64,000 nt of DNA from Streptomyces sp. QL37 (GCF_002941025.1 NZ_PTJS01000001.1:3100001-3164000), one strand, 5' to 3'; positions 15,425 to 24,477 are shown, counted from the first letter of the stretch. Numbers and translations: made by a program. The notes: a model not told the origin generated them from the sequence alone.

Positions 15425-16125
15425 GCGGACGGCCCCTCGGCCGGCGGTTCGAGCTTGACGCCGACTCCGCGCAGGGTGTGCAGATAGCGCGGCCGGGCGG
15501 CCGTCTCGCCCAGCTTGCGGCGCAGCCAGGAGAGGTGGACGTCGATGGTCTGGTCGTCCCCGTAGGACTGCTTCCAGACCTCGGCCAGCAGCTCGCGGCG
15601 CGGGACGACGACGCCGGGGCGGCCGGCCAGGAAGGCCAGCAGGTCGAATTCACGGCGGGTCAGGTCCAGCGCCGTTCCGTCCAGTTCGGCCTGGCGGCGC
15701 AGCGGGTCGATGGAGAGCCCGCCGACCTGGAGGACCCGTGGGGGCGGGGCCTGGGCGCCGGGGCCCCGGGTGCGGCGCAGGACGGCCGCCATGCGGGCGG
15801 AGAGGTGCTCCACCGAGAACGGTTTGGTCAGGTAGTCGTCGGCCCCGTCGTTGAGCAGCCTGACTATCTCGGCCTCGTCGTCCCGCGCGGTCGCGATGAT
15901 CACGGGTACGTCGGTTATGGAGCGCAGCATCTTCAGGGCCTCGGAACCGTCGAGGTCGGGCAGCCCGAGATCGAGGACGACGACGTCGAAGCGGAAGTGC
16001 GCGACTTCGCGGAGCGCTTCGAGCGCGGTCCCGACGCTCCGTACGGTGTGCGAGGCCTCGGTCAGGTGCCGGATGAGGGCGGAACGTACGAACTGGTCGT
16101 CCTCGACCACGAGCACACTAGGCAT
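15421..16125 (-). CDS. OmpR-family response regulator
   Basis: A 234-residue regulator: receiver domain 1-120 with acidic pocket ED at 8-9, phospho-acceptor Asp52 (VVVLDLGLPD) and Lys101 (DDYLTKPF). The C-terminal winged-helix DNA-binding domain is at ~135-230 (LTRREFDLLAFLAGRPGVVVPRRELLAEVWKQ.. TIDVHLSWLRRKLGE.. YLHTLRGVGVKLEP). ATG 16125 begins MPSVLVVEDD; longer readings on this strand are shadows. Its stop overlaps the start of the kinase gene by 4 nt, so the pair is co-translated. The signal is unknown. Confidence 0.93.
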   Translation of the reverse strand: MPSVLVVEDDQFVRSALIRHLTEASHTVRSVGTALEALREVAHFRFDVVVLDLGLPDLDGSEALKMLRSITDVPVIIATARDDEAEIVRLLNDGADDYLTKPFSVEHLSARMAAVLRRTRGPGAQAPPPRVLQVGGLSIDPLRRQAELDGTALDLTRREFDLLAFLAGRPGVVVPRRELLAEVWKQSYGDDQTIDVHLSWLRRKLGETAARPRYLHTLRGVGVKLEPPAEGPSA

Positions 16126-16203
16126 GCGCCGCACCGTAGCCCATCCGGAGGAACAGGGTCCCCTCCAGGACGGCACGTGTGCGGGTGGTGCAGGATGTGC
16201 TCG

Positions 16204-16758
16204 ATGCAACGAGGACTCGTACACGCGATCGCGTGGTCGCTCGCCACGGGCGCGGCGGTGACCCTGTCGTGGTGGGGCGTGCACACGGTCATGTCGGGGA
16301 CGGCGTACGACCCTCCGCGCGCGGTTCCGATCTCGGTGGGGGCGCGGGGCGCGCAGGCGACGGACGAGCCCGTGTCGTCCTCGACGCACCGCGCGCTGCC
16401 TTCCCCCTCGCCGAGTGCCACCGCCTCCCGCTCCACGGCCCCGGCGTCTCCGCGGCCCTCCCGCAAACCGTCCTCGCGGCCGCCGGCCGCGAGCAGCGGC
16501 GCGGCGGAACCCCCGGCGTCCCCGGCCGCCTCGGGCGAGGTGAAGAGCTACCCGACGCGTGGGGGCAGGGTCGTCCTGGAGCTGGCGGACGACTCGGCGA
16601 AGCTGGTGTCGGCGACGCCGGACCCGGGCTGGTCGATGCAGGTGTGGACGAACCCTGAGTGGATCCGGGTGGACTTCAGCGACGGGGCGGGCGCGACGGT
16701 CTCGGTGTTCTGCACCTGGAACGGCCATCCGCCGATCGTGGAGACCGTGGACCAGTAG
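16204..16758 (+). CDS. Secreted or membrane-anchored protein with Ser/Pro-rich linker
   Basis: A 184-residue protein. Residues 8-30 are a single hydrophobic segment (IAWSLATGAAVTLSWWGVHTV), either a signal anchor or signal peptide. Residues ~60-110 are Ser/Pro/Ala-rich (spacer), and residues ~112-184 are a small domain (SYPTRGGRVVLELADDSAKLVSATP.. WTNPEWIRVDFSDGAGATVSVFCTWNGHPP). Divergently transcribed from the two-component pair with a 78-nt gap, so it is a plausible target of that system. Family not recognised. Confidence 0.8.
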   Translation: MQRGLVHAIAWSLATGAAVTLSWWGVHTVMSGTAYDPPRAVPISVGARGAQATDEPVSSSTHRALPSPSPSATASRSTAPASPRPSRKPSSRPPAASSGAAEPPASPAASGEVKSYPTRGGRVVLELADDSAKLVSATPDPGWSMQVWTNPEWIRVDFSDGAGATVSVFCTWNGHPPIVETVDQ

Positions 16759-16763
16759 TCCGG

Positions 16764-17651
16764 CTACGAGAACGCGTCGGGCGGCGGGGCCGGGGACGGC
16801 CTGGCGGCCGCGTCGGTGACGACGGCGGCGCCTCCCGTGAAGTCGGCGAGTGCGCGGCCCTGTTCGACACGGCCGGGGTGGGGGTCGCTCGCGACCCGCC
16901 GGGTCAGGTCGGCGACGGCGATCGGCAGGTCGGAGGCGACCAGGACCGCGTTCCCGAAGCGGCGGCCGCGCCAGACGGTCGGATCGGCTGCCAGGGCCAG
17001 CTCGGGGAAGAGCGAGGCGGCCGTGGCGATCTGGCCGCGCAGGTGGGCGAGCGGCGGCCCGTCGGCGAGGTTGGCGGCGTACTGCCCGCCGGGCTTCAGC
17101 ACCCGTCGCACCTCGGCGAGGAATTCGACGGAGGTGAGGTGCGCGGGGGTGCGGGCCCCGCCGAAGACATCGGCGATGACGAGGTCGGCCCAGCCGTCCT
17201 GGATCCTGCCGAGTCCGGCGCGGGCGTCCGCCGAGCGGACCCGTATCCGCGCCTGTGGGTCCAGGGGCAGCTCCCGCCGCACCAGTTGGACGAGGGGCGC
17301 GTCGATCTCCACGATCTGCTGCGTGGAGCGCGGGCGGCTCACGGCGATGTACCGGGCGAGCGTGAAGGCTCCGCCGCCGAGGTGCACCACCTGGAGGGGC
17401 CGGCCGGCGGGCGCGGCGAGATCGATGACATGGCCGAGTCTGCGCTGGTATTCGAACGAGAGGTACGAGGGATCGTCCAGGTCCACATGGGACTGCGGGG
17501 CGCCGTCCAGCAGCAGCGTCCACGCGCGCGGGCGCTCACGGTCGGGCACGAGCTCGGCGAGGCCGCCGTCCACCGTCGCGGAGACGGACTCCTGCCGGCG
17601 CTCGGACCGCTTCCGGTCGCTCGCGCCCCGGGCCGCTCCTCGACGTGCCAC
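16764..17651 (-). CDS. Spermidine synthase-like (polyamine aminopropyltransferase fold) protein
   Basis: A 295-residue SAM-dependent Rossmann-fold protein. It shows the spermidine-synthase-type segments SHVDLDDPSYLSFEYQRRLGHVID, LQVVHLGGGAFTLARYIA (glycine-rich nucleotide loop), IVEIDAPLVQLVRRELPL and DLVIADVFGGARTPAHLTSVEFLAEVRRVLKPGG. The acidic catalytic residues of true spermidine synthases are only partly matched, so the substrate is uncertain; actinobacteria carry many such paralogues. The gene converges on the secreted-protein gene with a 5-nt gap. Confidence 0.85.
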   Translation of the reverse strand: MARRGAARGASDRKRSERRQESVSATVDGGLAELVPDRERPRAWTLLLDGAPQSHVDLDDPSYLSFEYQRRLGHVIDLAAPAGRPLQVVHLGGGAFTLARYIAVSRPRSTQQIVEIDAPLVQLVRRELPLDPQARIRVRSADARAGLGRIQDGWADLVIADVFGGARTPAHLTSVEFLAEVRRVLKPGGQYAANLADGPPLAHLRGQIATAASLFPELALAADPTVWRGRRFGNAVLVASDLPIAVADLTRRVASDPHPGRVEQGRALADFTGGAAVVTDAAARPSPAPPPDAFS

Positions 17652-17742
17652 GCGCGCTCGTCCCCACTACTCACCGCTTCGGGCCGGTCCCCCGGTGGGG
17701 CCGGCGAAGGCGGGAGACCCCGCCCACCTGGCCATTATGGCC

Positions 17743-18120
17743 TCAGCGGCAGTTGTCGGCCGCCTCGATGAGCCGGGCCGCCTGGTCGAGCGCCGCCCGG
17801 AGAACGGCCGGGTCCGTGACCGGGGCCTCGTCGACGGGCGGCAGGAGCCACCCTCCCCCGATGACGGGCGGCTCGGCGGGAACACGCAGCCCGCGGCCGT
17901 CCGTCCGCGTACAGGCACTGCCCGGCACGTCCCACGCCTCCGCCGTACCGGGTGGCACCAGGAAGCCGAGGACGGCGCAGGCCCCGTCGTGCAGGACCGG
18001 GCCGACGGGCTCGTTCTCCGCTCCCCTGCGCAGGATGTCCACGGCCTCCAGGCCCTGCCGCGCCGGGACGGTCACCAGATCGCACGGGGTGGTTTCCGGG
18101 CCCCTGTCCATGTGAGGCAA
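17743..18120 (-). CDS. Conserved hypothetical protein
   Basis: A 125-residue protein not assigned to a family. It contains a hydrophobic core (GACAVLGFLVPPGTAEAWDVPGSAC) and a C-terminal helix (DPAVLRAALDQAARLIEAADNC). TTG 18120 is preferred because GGAGGGG lies 5-7 nt upstream; an in-frame ATG at 18111 would shorten it by 3 residues. It is divergent from the HTH/TPR regulator at 18365, with 244 nt between the starts; this pairing suggests a functional link but no function is visible. Confidence 0.75.
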   Translation of the reverse strand: MPHMDRGPETTPCDLVTVPARQGLEAVDILRRGAENEPVGPVLHDGACAVLGFLVPPGTAEAWDVPGSACTRTDGRGLRVPAEPPVIGGGWLLPPVDEAPVTDPAVLRAALDQAARLIEAADNCR

Positions 18121-18364
18121 GGGAACCCCTCCTCTCGTCTCGACGAGACGGTGCCGCGCCCCGTCTCCTCATGGACCAACGCGCCGACGGCGTCAAGGGC
18201 TACGGCGGCACGCCGCCGCAAAGGGTGGCAGTTCATGGCGGATCACGGGCGAGATGTCCGCTTTATAGCTAAACGCTGTGTGTGCGGTCCGTCACAGCAG
18301 GTACGTTCTTGCTCCGCCGGGACACCGGAAGCAGGAGCCCGGCTGCACCAGAGAGGGCCCCGCC

Positions 18365-19720
18365 ATGGTGTCGACACGGGCAGTTCCCAACCTCGCCTTC
18401 CGGCGGCTGCGCGGACAGCGCTCCGCCGGGGAGTTCGCGGCCGCGGTCCGCCGGGCCGCACGCGAGATCGGGGAACACGTCGCGTGCGACGCCCGGTACA
18501 TCGGACGCGTGGAGTCGGGCGAGATCCGCTGCCCCAACTACGCGTACGAACGGGTGTTCCTGCACATGTTCCCCGGGGCGAGCCTCGCGGACCTGGGCTT
18601 CTCGGCGCGCGAGAGCGTGCGCGGCCGGGGGGCCCGCACGACATCTCTGTCCCCGCCCACCACACCCCCCGCGCTCGACAGTGACATCCACGAGGAGAGC
18701 GACGTGCTGCGTCGCGTGTTCATGACCAGCGGTACCGCCACGGTGGCGGCCGCGTCCCTGGGCCTGGGCGGCCATTCCGCCGCCGCGGGCCCCCTCGCCG
18801 TCCCCGCGCAGCGCCGGATCGGCGAAGCCGAGGTGAGCGCCGTGGAGAAGGCCGTACGCCAGATCCGGCTGCTGGACGACCGGCACGGCGCGGACGGCCT
18901 CTACCGGCGGGCCTCCCAGCCGCTCCGCGCCGCGTACGCCCTGCTCGACTCCGGGACCACGACGCGGCGCAGCACGGCGGACCGGCTGCACGCCGGCGCC
19001 GGTGAGCTGGCGATCTCCGTCGGCTGGCTGGCCCACGACTCGGGGCGCTTCGACGACGCGCGCTCCCATTACGCGGAGGCGCTCGCGACGGCCCGGCTGG
19101 CCGGGGACGCCGCGCTGGAGGCGCACGCGTTCTGCAACGCCTCGTTCCTGGCCCGCGACACGGGGCGGGCCCGCGAGGCGGTCCGCGCGGCCGAGGCCGG
19201 GCAGCGGGCCGCCCGGCCGCTCGGCTCACCGCGGCTGCTGGCCCTGCTGGCGCTGCGGGAGGCGGGGGCCAGGGCGTGGCTCGGGGACCGCACCGGGTGC
19301 GAGCAGGCGATCGGGCGGGCGCAGACGGCCTTCGATCGCGGGCCGAGCGACGCGGACCCGGAGTGGATGACCTTCTTCCGCGAGGCGGAGCTGGAGCTGC
19401 TGGAGGCGCAGTGCTGGTCGGCGCTGGGTGACTGGCCCCGGGCGGCCCGGCACGGCCGGCGGGCGACCCGGCTGCAGGACCCGCACTTCACCCGCAACCT
19501 CGCGCTGTACCGCGCGCAGCTCGCCGGTGACCTGGCCCGGGCGGGCACCGCCGACGAGGCCTCGGCGGCGGGCCACCAGGTGCTGGACCTGCTGGACCGG
19601 GTCCAGTCCTCCCGGATCCGCGGGATGCTGGCGAGCGCCGTACGGGTGCTCCGTCCTCGGGGCGGCCCGGAGGTGACGGCCCTCCTGGCCCGCTACGAGG
19701 AGCTGCCCCCGGACGCGTGA
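18365..19720 (+). CDS. HTH (XRE-like) regulator with TPR-like helical repeats
   Basis: A 451-residue protein. Residues ~5-75 form an XRE-like DNA-binding domain adapted to Streptomyces (LAFRRLRGQRSAGEFAAAVRRAAREIGEHVACDARYIGRVESGEIRCPNYAYERVF). Residues ~110-130 contain a Gly/Ala/Ser stretch (TSGTATVAAASLGLGGHSAAAGPLA). The rest is alpha-helical repeats of TPR type (e.g. AISVGWLAHDSGRFDDARSHYAEALATARLAGDAALEAHAFCNASFLARDTG). Such regulators often link development or signalling to transcription; ligand and targets are unknown. An AGAGAGG site precedes ATG 18365. Confidence 0.85.
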   Translation: MVSTRAVPNLAFRRLRGQRSAGEFAAAVRRAAREIGEHVACDARYIGRVESGEIRCPNYAYERVFLHMFPGASLADLGFSARESVRGRGARTTSLSPPTTPPALDSDIHEESDVLRRVFMTSGTATVAAASLGLGGHSAAAGPLAVPAQRRIGEAEVSAVEKAVRQIRLLDDRHGADGLYRRASQPLRAAYALLDSGTTTRRSTADRLHAGAGELAISVGWLAHDSGRFDDARSHYAEALATARLAGDAALEAHAFCNASFLARDTGRAREAVRAAEAGQRAARPLGSPRLLALLALREAGARAWLGDRTGCEQAIGRAQTAFDRGPSDADPEWMTFFREAELELLEAQCWSALGDWPRAARHGRRATRLQDPHFTRNLALYRAQLAGDLARAGTADEASAAGHQVLDLLDRVQSSRIRGMLASAVRVLRPRGGPEVTALLARYEELPPDA

Positions 19721-19796
19721 GGCCGCGGCGCGAGACCGGGCTCAGAGCCCTGCCCGGCCGGTTCGGGCCCGTCGAGGCGTCCAGGCCCCCATCCCC

Positions 19797-19850
19797 GGTG
19801 CGGGAGGGGAACCCCGCCCGTCCGGCGTTTGAGGACGGACCCCGGCCGGG
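19797..19850. repeat. Streptomyces-type dispersed intergenic repeat (GTCCGGCGTTTGAGGAC motif)
   Basis: The region contains CGTCCGGCGTTTGAGGACGG at about 19819-19838, a motif that recurs in intergenic regions of many Streptomyces genomes. Recognised from memory, not by search. It lies in the convergent gap between the HTH/TPR gene and the phosphatase gene. Confidence 0.5.
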
Positions 19851-19876
19851 CCGCAGCTACCCGGCCGAGCCCGAGG

Positions 19877-19933
19877 GCCTCTCGTTTGGATCATCCCGGG
19901 CTCGCGGGGTCCGGCCTGATCCGAACGAAAGGC
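19877..19933. terminator. Large imperfect hairpin in a convergent intergenic gap (bidirectional terminator candidate)
   Basis: Left arm 19877-19893 (GCCTCTCGTTTGGATCA) pairs with 19917-19933 (TGATCCGAACGAAAGGC), 15 of 17 positions, with a 23-nt GC-rich loop. It lies one base beyond the stop of the histidine phosphatase gene and downstream of the HTH/TPR gene. Confidence 0.7.
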
Positions 19934-19934
19934 T

Positions 19935-20531
19935 CTAGCGGTCCAGGTGGCCCGTGTCGTTCCAGCGCTCCAGCGCGGGGAGGCCGTACGCCCAGCCCAG
20001 CACCGACAGCGACGTCGGCTCCAGCCGGATCCGGGCGGCGAACGACACGTCCTCGCCCAGCCACCGCGCCCCCAGCGCCCGCAGGATGTGGCCGTGGGCG
20101 AAGACCAGCACATCGCGGTCGGCGGACCGCGCCCACTCGACGACCTCGTCCGCCCGGGCCGACAGCGAGGCGAGGGTCTCGCCCCCCGGGACCCCGTCGC
20201 GCCAGATGAGCCAGTCCGGCCGGTCCGCCTTGATCTGCGCCGGGGTCAGCCCCTCGTAATCCCCGTAGTCCCACTCCATCAGCGCGTCCCACGGCCGGGC
20301 CCGTTCGCCGAATCCCGCGATCGCGCAGGTCTCGGCGGCCCGGACGAGCGGACTGGTCCGCACCTCGACGCCGGGCAGGCCGCCCCAGGGCTCCCGGTGC
20401 AGCCGTTCGCCGAGCAGCTTGGCGCCCTCGCGGCCGGTGTCGAGAAGGGGAATGTCGGTCCTGCCGGTGTGATTGCCCTGGACCGACCACTGTGTCTGGC
20501 CGTGCCGGGCGAGCAGGATTCGCGGTGCCAT
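19935..20531 (-). CDS. Histidine phosphatase (phosphoglycerate-mutase-like) family protein
   Basis: A 198-residue protein with the RHG motif at residues 9-11 ([24 protein letters not shown]). Other family features are [11 protein letters not shown], the central acidic segment [10 protein letters not shown], and the second catalytic His in [19 protein letters not shown]. All catalytic residues of the branch-1 superfamily are present, so a phosphatase or mutase activity on a small phosphorylated compound or sugar phosphate is likely; the substrate cannot be read from sequence. Start ATG has GGGAGAGCC upstream. Confidence 0.9.
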   Translation of the reverse strand: MAPRILLARHGQTQWSVQGNHTGRTDIPLLDTGREGAKLLGERLHREPWGGLPGVEVRTSPLVRAAETCAIAGFGERARPWDALMEWDYGDYEGLTPAQIKADRPDWLIWRDGVPGGETLASLSARADEVVEWARSADRDVLVFAHGHILRALGARWLGEDVSFAARIRLEPTSLSVLGWAYGLPALERWNDTGHLDR

Positions 20532-20844
20532 GACGGCTCTCCCTGAAAAATACGGAGATCCGAAGATCCGGGGACCCTAGGATCTGGTGGGTCCGGGACG
20601 GCGGTGTCCGGGACAGCGACGGGGCGGCGGACGCGCGCGGCCGGCGGAGACCGGCGCGGAATCGGGCCCCGCTCCATCATCTCCCACCTGCTTCACGGGC
20701 AACCTGCGGGGCGGCGTCCGCGTCCCTCCCAACGCATGACCAGGGCGTCCGCGTGGGACGGGCCCCGGGGGGAACCAGGGCATACGACCACCGTACGGTT
20801 GAACGCCCGCCGTCGACCGCATGAACACTGGGGAGAGCTACCGG
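20532..20844. other. Divergent promoter region between phosphatase and PAP2 genes
   Basis: 313 nt with no gene. It contains two nearby copies of GCGTCCGCGT (about 20716 and 20747) and an AT-richer stretch next to the phosphatase start. Presumably holds both divergent promoters; no clear operator seen. Confidence 0.5.
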
Positions 20845-21792
20845 ATGCCGCACGCCACCGCCGCGACACCGTCCTCCGGTCACCGGCCCCGCTGGTGGAC
20901 GGAGCTTCCGCTGATCGCGGTGGTGTACGGGCTGTATTCGACGGGCCGGCTGCTGGTCCACGAGAACATACCGGCGGCCGTGGAGAACGGGCTCGCGATC
21001 CTCCGCCTGGAGAAGGCGCTGCACCTCAACGCCGAGCACCCGCTCAACCGGCTCCTGACCGCCAACCCCGCGCTCGGGATACCCGCCGACTTCGCGTACG
21101 CCTCCCTGCACTACCTGGTCACCCCGGCCGTCCTCGTATGGATCTTCCGGCGCCGTACCGCCGCCTACCGGGCGGCCCGCACCTGGCTGATGACCTCCAC
21201 CCTCCTCGGGCTGGTCGGCTTCACGCTGATGCCGACGTGCCCTCCCCGGCTGCTCGACGCCCACCACGGTTTCGTCGACACGATGGCGCAGTACAGCGCG
21301 TACGGGTGGTGGGGCGCGGGCGCGAGCGCCCCGCGCGGGCTCAGCGGGATGACCAATCAGTACGCGGCGATGCCGAGCCTGCACGTCGGCTGGGCGGTGT
21401 GGTGCGGCGTTCTGCTGTGGCGCCACGGCCGCCACCCGCTCGTCCGGGCGGCGGGGATCGCCTATCCGCTGATCACCGTGTTCGTGGTGATGGGCACGGC
21501 GAACCACTATTTCCTCGACGCCGTGGCAGGCGCCGCCGTGATGGCCCTGGGGGCGCTGCTGACCAGGCCGTTCATGCGGCTCGCGGACCGCGTCAAGGAC
21601 CGTGTGAGGGCGGTGTTCGCACGGGTGCCCGCATCCCGCACCCCCGCGGGATCCACGATTGTCAGTGACGGATGCAAGACTTCCGCGGGTGAGCGAATAC
21701 CCGGCCGGCGGACCGCCTCCGCAGATTCCAGCGACGCGCGCACCCGCTCCGCGGTCGAAGCCAGCGACGACGCTCCGGCAGCGGCTCGCTGA
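20845..21792 (+). CDS. PAP2-superfamily membrane phosphatase
   Basis: A 315-residue integral membrane protein with about six hydrophobic segments (LPLIAVVYGLYSTGRLL, LHYLVTPAVLVWIF, TWLMTSTLLGLVGFTLMP, VGWAVWCGVLLW, AGIAYPLITVFVVMG, AVAGAAVMALGALLT). PAP2 motif 2 is AMPSLHVGW and motif 3 is ANHYFLDAVAG; motif 1 is weaker. It probably dephosphorylates or transfers phosphate on a lipid (phosphatidate, polyprenyl phosphate or inositol-phospholipid type). ATG 20845 is chosen because GGGGAGAG lies 7 nt upstream; ATG 20821 has no site. The ~65-residue hydrophilic C-terminal tail overlaps the start of the next gene by about 130 nt. Confidence 0.88.
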   Translation: MPHATAATPSSGHRPRWWTELPLIAVVYGLYSTGRLLVHENIPAAVENGLAILRLEKALHLNAEHPLNRLLTANPALGIPADFAYASLHYLVTPAVLVWIFRRRTAAYRAARTWLMTSTLLGLVGFTLMPTCPPRLLDAHHGFVDTMAQYSAYGWWGAGASAPRGLSGMTNQYAAMPSLHVGWAVWCGVLLWRHGRHPLVRAAGIAYPLITVFVVMGTANHYFLDAVAGAAVMALGALLTRPFMRLADRVKDRVRAVFARVPASRTPAGSTIVSDGCKTSAGERIPGRRTASADSSDARTRSAVEASDDAPAAAR

Positions 21793-22873
21793 GCTTCGCG
21801 GCCCGGCCGTCGCGCCGCATCCGCTCGACGCACGCGCGCTGGCCGCGCTCGCCGCCAACCCCGGATGCAAGCGGCGTGCCCTGCTCGACGGCGCGGGCGT
21901 CGACAAGGCCGTTCTGGCCACCGCGCTCGGCTCCCCCGCGGCGTTCGGCCAGTCGCAGTTCGCGTTCGTGCGTGGCAACGCCTTCGAGGCGAAGGTCAAG
22001 GCCGACGGCGGCACGGAGCTGCTGCGCCTCCTCGTCGAGCGGCTCGGCGGCGGCGCCGAGGCACCGGCCTCGGCCGTGGTGCCCGATCTGACGGCCGCCG
22101 GCCCCGAGGGCCGCGCCGCGCGTACGGCGCTCGCGCTGCGCGAGGCCACGGCGGCGGGCGACTGGGCGCTGCTCGACCATCCGATGCTTGCCCTGGAGGT
22201 CGCGGGCTCACCCGCCTACCTGGAGCCGGACGCCGTGGTGGTGCACCCCGACGGCACCTGGACGGTCGTCGAGATCAAGTCCTTTCCCATGATCGACGGT
22301 TCGGCGGACGCCGCGAAGGTCGGTGCGGCGGCCCGCCAGTCCGCTGTCTACGTCCTGGCGCTGGAGCGGATCGCCGCGAAGACGGAGGGCGCCCGGGTCG
22401 GGCACCGGATCCTGCTGGTCTGCCCGAAGGACTTCTCCAACCTGCCGACGGCCTCGGTCGTGGACGTGCGCAAACAGCGTGCCGTCACCAGCCGCCAGCT
22501 CACCAGGCTGACCCGTGTCGAGGACATCGCGGCCGCCCTGCCCGAGGGCACGACCTTCGATCCGGGCCGCTCCCCCGAGGAGCTGGGCAGCGCGGTCGAG
22601 TCGGTCCCCGCGGCGTACGCCCCCGAGTGCCTGGCCGCGTGCGAGCTGGCCTTCCACTGCCGGGCGAAGGCGCGCGCCGAGGGCGCGGTGGAGTCGCTGG
22701 GCAGGAGCGTGCGGGGCGAGCTCGGAGGCCTGACGACGGTCGCCGGGGTGCTGGCCGCTGCGGCCGGCAAGGAGGGCGACCCGGCCGACCCGACGGTGGC
22801 GGCCCTTCGCCGGGCCGCCGCGCTGCGGGCCGAGGCGCTGGCCGGGGTGGACGGCGGTGTTCCATGTCGCTGA
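21659..22873 (+). CDS. RecB-like PD-(D/E)XK nuclease with probable 4Fe-4S cysteines
   Basis: A 404-residue protein from TTG 21659 (GTG 21665 or 21689 are alternatives; all overlap the PAP2 gene). RecB-family nuclease features are in order: Cys70 in NPGCKRRALL, Glu110 in RGNAFE, Asp191 in LEPDAVVV, Glu205-Ile-Lys207 in VVEIKSF (the ExK of the PD-(D/E)XK motif), Gln227-x3-Tyr231 in RQSAVYVL, and a C-terminal cluster Cys324, Cys328, Cys334. One N-terminal plus three C-terminal cysteines is the Fe-S pattern of AddB, Cas4 and Dna2 nucleases. Predicted DNA exonuclease/endonuclease. Overlaps the next gene by 10 nt; the third gene of the operon is a helicase. Confidence 0.85.
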   Translation: MSVTDARLPRVSEYPAGGPPPQIPATRAPAPRSKPATTLRQRLAELRGPAVAPHPLDARALAALAANPGCKRRALLDGAGVDKAVLATALGSPAAFGQSQFAFVRGNAFEAKVKADGGTELLRLLVERLGGGAEAPASAVVPDLTAAGPEGRAARTALALREATAAGDWALLDHPMLALEVAGSPAYLEPDAVVVHPDGTWTVVEIKSFPMIDGSADAAKVGAAARQSAVYVLALERIAAKTEGARVGHRILLVCPKDFSNLPTASVVDVRKQRAVTSRQLTRLTRVEDIAAALPEGTTFDPGRSPEELGSAVESVPAAYAPECLAACELAFHCRAKARAEGAVESLGRSVRGELGGLTTVAGVLAAAAGKEGDPADPTVAALRRAAALRAEALAGVDGGVPCR

Positions 22874-24477
22874 TCAGCACTCTCGCCCGGCTGGAGGCCG
22901 TCGACAGCGGCCGGGCCCAGCCGCTGGCCACCGTCCGCCACCGCCACCTGACCGACCGGCCGCTCGTGCTGGTGCCGCTGACGACCGCCGGGGAGGCGGG
23001 AGCTCCGCTCGGCGCGCTCGTGGGCACGGACCGCGCGGCACCCCGGCTGCTGGCCGTGGCCCAGCCGCGCGACCGCGATCTGCGGTTCGCGTTCCTCGCC
23101 GAGCTGGCCGAGGCGGTGCTGCCGCACATCGAGTCGTACGCCGACGCCGTCGAGCCGGCCGAGCGCAGCGAAACGGATCCCGAGACCGGCAAGAAGGTCA
23201 AGGTCGAGGTCGAGCTGTGCGCGGACGCGGCCCAGCTGATCGTGCCCAGCAGGGCCGGTCTCGACTTCGTACGGCTGCTCGGGCGGTCCATGCGGTTCCG
23301 GCGTACCGCCGAGGACGACCCGGACACCCCCTACCCGGCTCCCGCCCGTGTGCCGCTGCTCGGCCGCTGGCTGACGCACTACGGGGAGCGGGCCCGGGTG
23401 CCGGGGTCCTCGCTGCTGCTGGCCACGACGGATCTGCTGAACCGGCACTGGGCGACGGGCCAGAGCAGCCTGGAGGACCAGCATCTCGGCGCGCTGCTGG
23501 CCTGGGTCGACCCGCCGGACGGCGAGTCCGGGGCGGAGGCCGCGCTCCGGGCGGAGCTGGAGCGGGACCGTGCCGGTCAGCTGGTCTGCCCGCCGGCCGG
23601 ACCGGCGACGGATCCGGCGTTCGACAACAGGCTGCTGGCGCCCGCGATCGAGAGGTACGACCGGGCGCGCACGGCGCTGGCCGCCGCGGAGGACGGCCTC
23701 GACGCCGACACCCGGCTCGGCGAGCTGAGCGGTGCGGAGCGGGAGATCAGGTCGCTGCTCGCGGGGGTGCTGCTGCCGACCTGGGACGCCGTGTGGCGGG
23801 GGCTCGACCTGCTGCGGGAGCTGCCGGAGGGGGCCAGGGCGCAGGACCGCTGGACCAGGGACCGCTGGTCGTTCACCGCGCACCGGGACCGGGTGCGGGC
23901 GGGCGAGCCCCCGCAGCCGCGCCGGGACGACGCGGTCACGGCGGCGCAGAAGCTGGCCTCGCGGGAGACGGCCCAGGCGCAGCTGGACGCCCAGGAGGCG
24001 CTCGACGATCCGCTGGTGCTGGCGGGCCGCAGGCTGGCCGGTGAGGCGTTCATCGGGGAGGTGACCGAGGTCGAGATGGCGTACAGCGAGTCCAAGCGGC
24101 CCTCGCCGCGCCCGCTGGTCACGGTGCGGACCGAGGAGCGCCCGCATCTCGGCGAGCGCACCAAGGTGTACCGCTCGCTGGAGGGGAAGCCGCAGACGGC
24201 GGAGTTCGTGGGGTACGCCGCCGAGGACCCGCACGCGGGCACGGTCGACCTCGTCCTGCGGATCACGGACCGGATGGGCCGGAGCAAGGAGCCCGCGCCG
24301 GGTTCGGTACCCGAGGCGGGCGACCGGATCGCCTGGACTCTGTTCGAACACGACCAGCGGGGCGGCCCGAAGCTGCCCGATCCGGAGGACACCCCGTGGA
24401 CCCATGGCGGTCCGCCGGGTGCCGGCGGCGGCCATGCCGAGCAGCCCGATCCCGTGACCGCGGAGGACCTCCTGTGA
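22864..24477 (+). CDS. Uncharacterised 537-aa protein between a RecB-like nuclease and an SF1 helicase
   Basis: Start ATG 22864 overlaps the nuclease stop by 10 nt, and its stop overlaps the helicase start (GTGA). No family recognised with confidence. N-terminal ~130 residues are alpha/beta (ISTLARLEAVDSG.. PLVLVPLTTAGEAGAPLGALVG). The central region is helical with many Arg/Glu. The C-terminal ~110 residues (GEVTEVEMAYSESKRPSPRPLVTVRTEERPHLGERTKVYRS.. DLVLRITDRMG) are beta-rich and could be the barrel (domain 1B) that precedes the motor in Dna2/Upf1-type helicases. If so, this and the following gene are a split helicase. That is inference from order and composition. Confidence 0.75.
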   Translation: MSLISTLARLEAVDSGRAQPLATVRHRHLTDRPLVLVPLTTAGEAGAPLGALVGTDRAAPRLLAVAQPRDRDLRFAFLAELAEAVLPHIESYADAVEPAERSETDPETGKKVKVEVELCADAAQLIVPSRAGLDFVRLLGRSMRFRRTAEDDPDTPYPAPARVPLLGRWLTHYGERARVPGSSLLLATTDLLNRHWATGQSSLEDQHLGALLAWVDPPDGESGAEAALRAELERDRAGQLVCPPAGPATDPAFDNRLLAPAIERYDRARTALAAAEDGLDADTRLGELSGAEREIRSLLAGVLLPTWDAVWRGLDLLRELPEGARAQDRWTRDRWSFTAHRDRVRAGEPPQPRRDDAVTAAQKLASRETAQAQLDAQEALDDPLVLAGRRLAGEAFIGEVTEVEMAYSESKRPSPRPLVTVRTEERPHLGERTKVYRSLEGKPQTAEFVGYAAEDPHAGTVDLVLRITDRMGRSKEPAPGSVPEAGDRIAWTLFEHDQRGGPKLPDPEDTPWTHGGPPGAGGGHAEQPDPVTAEDLL

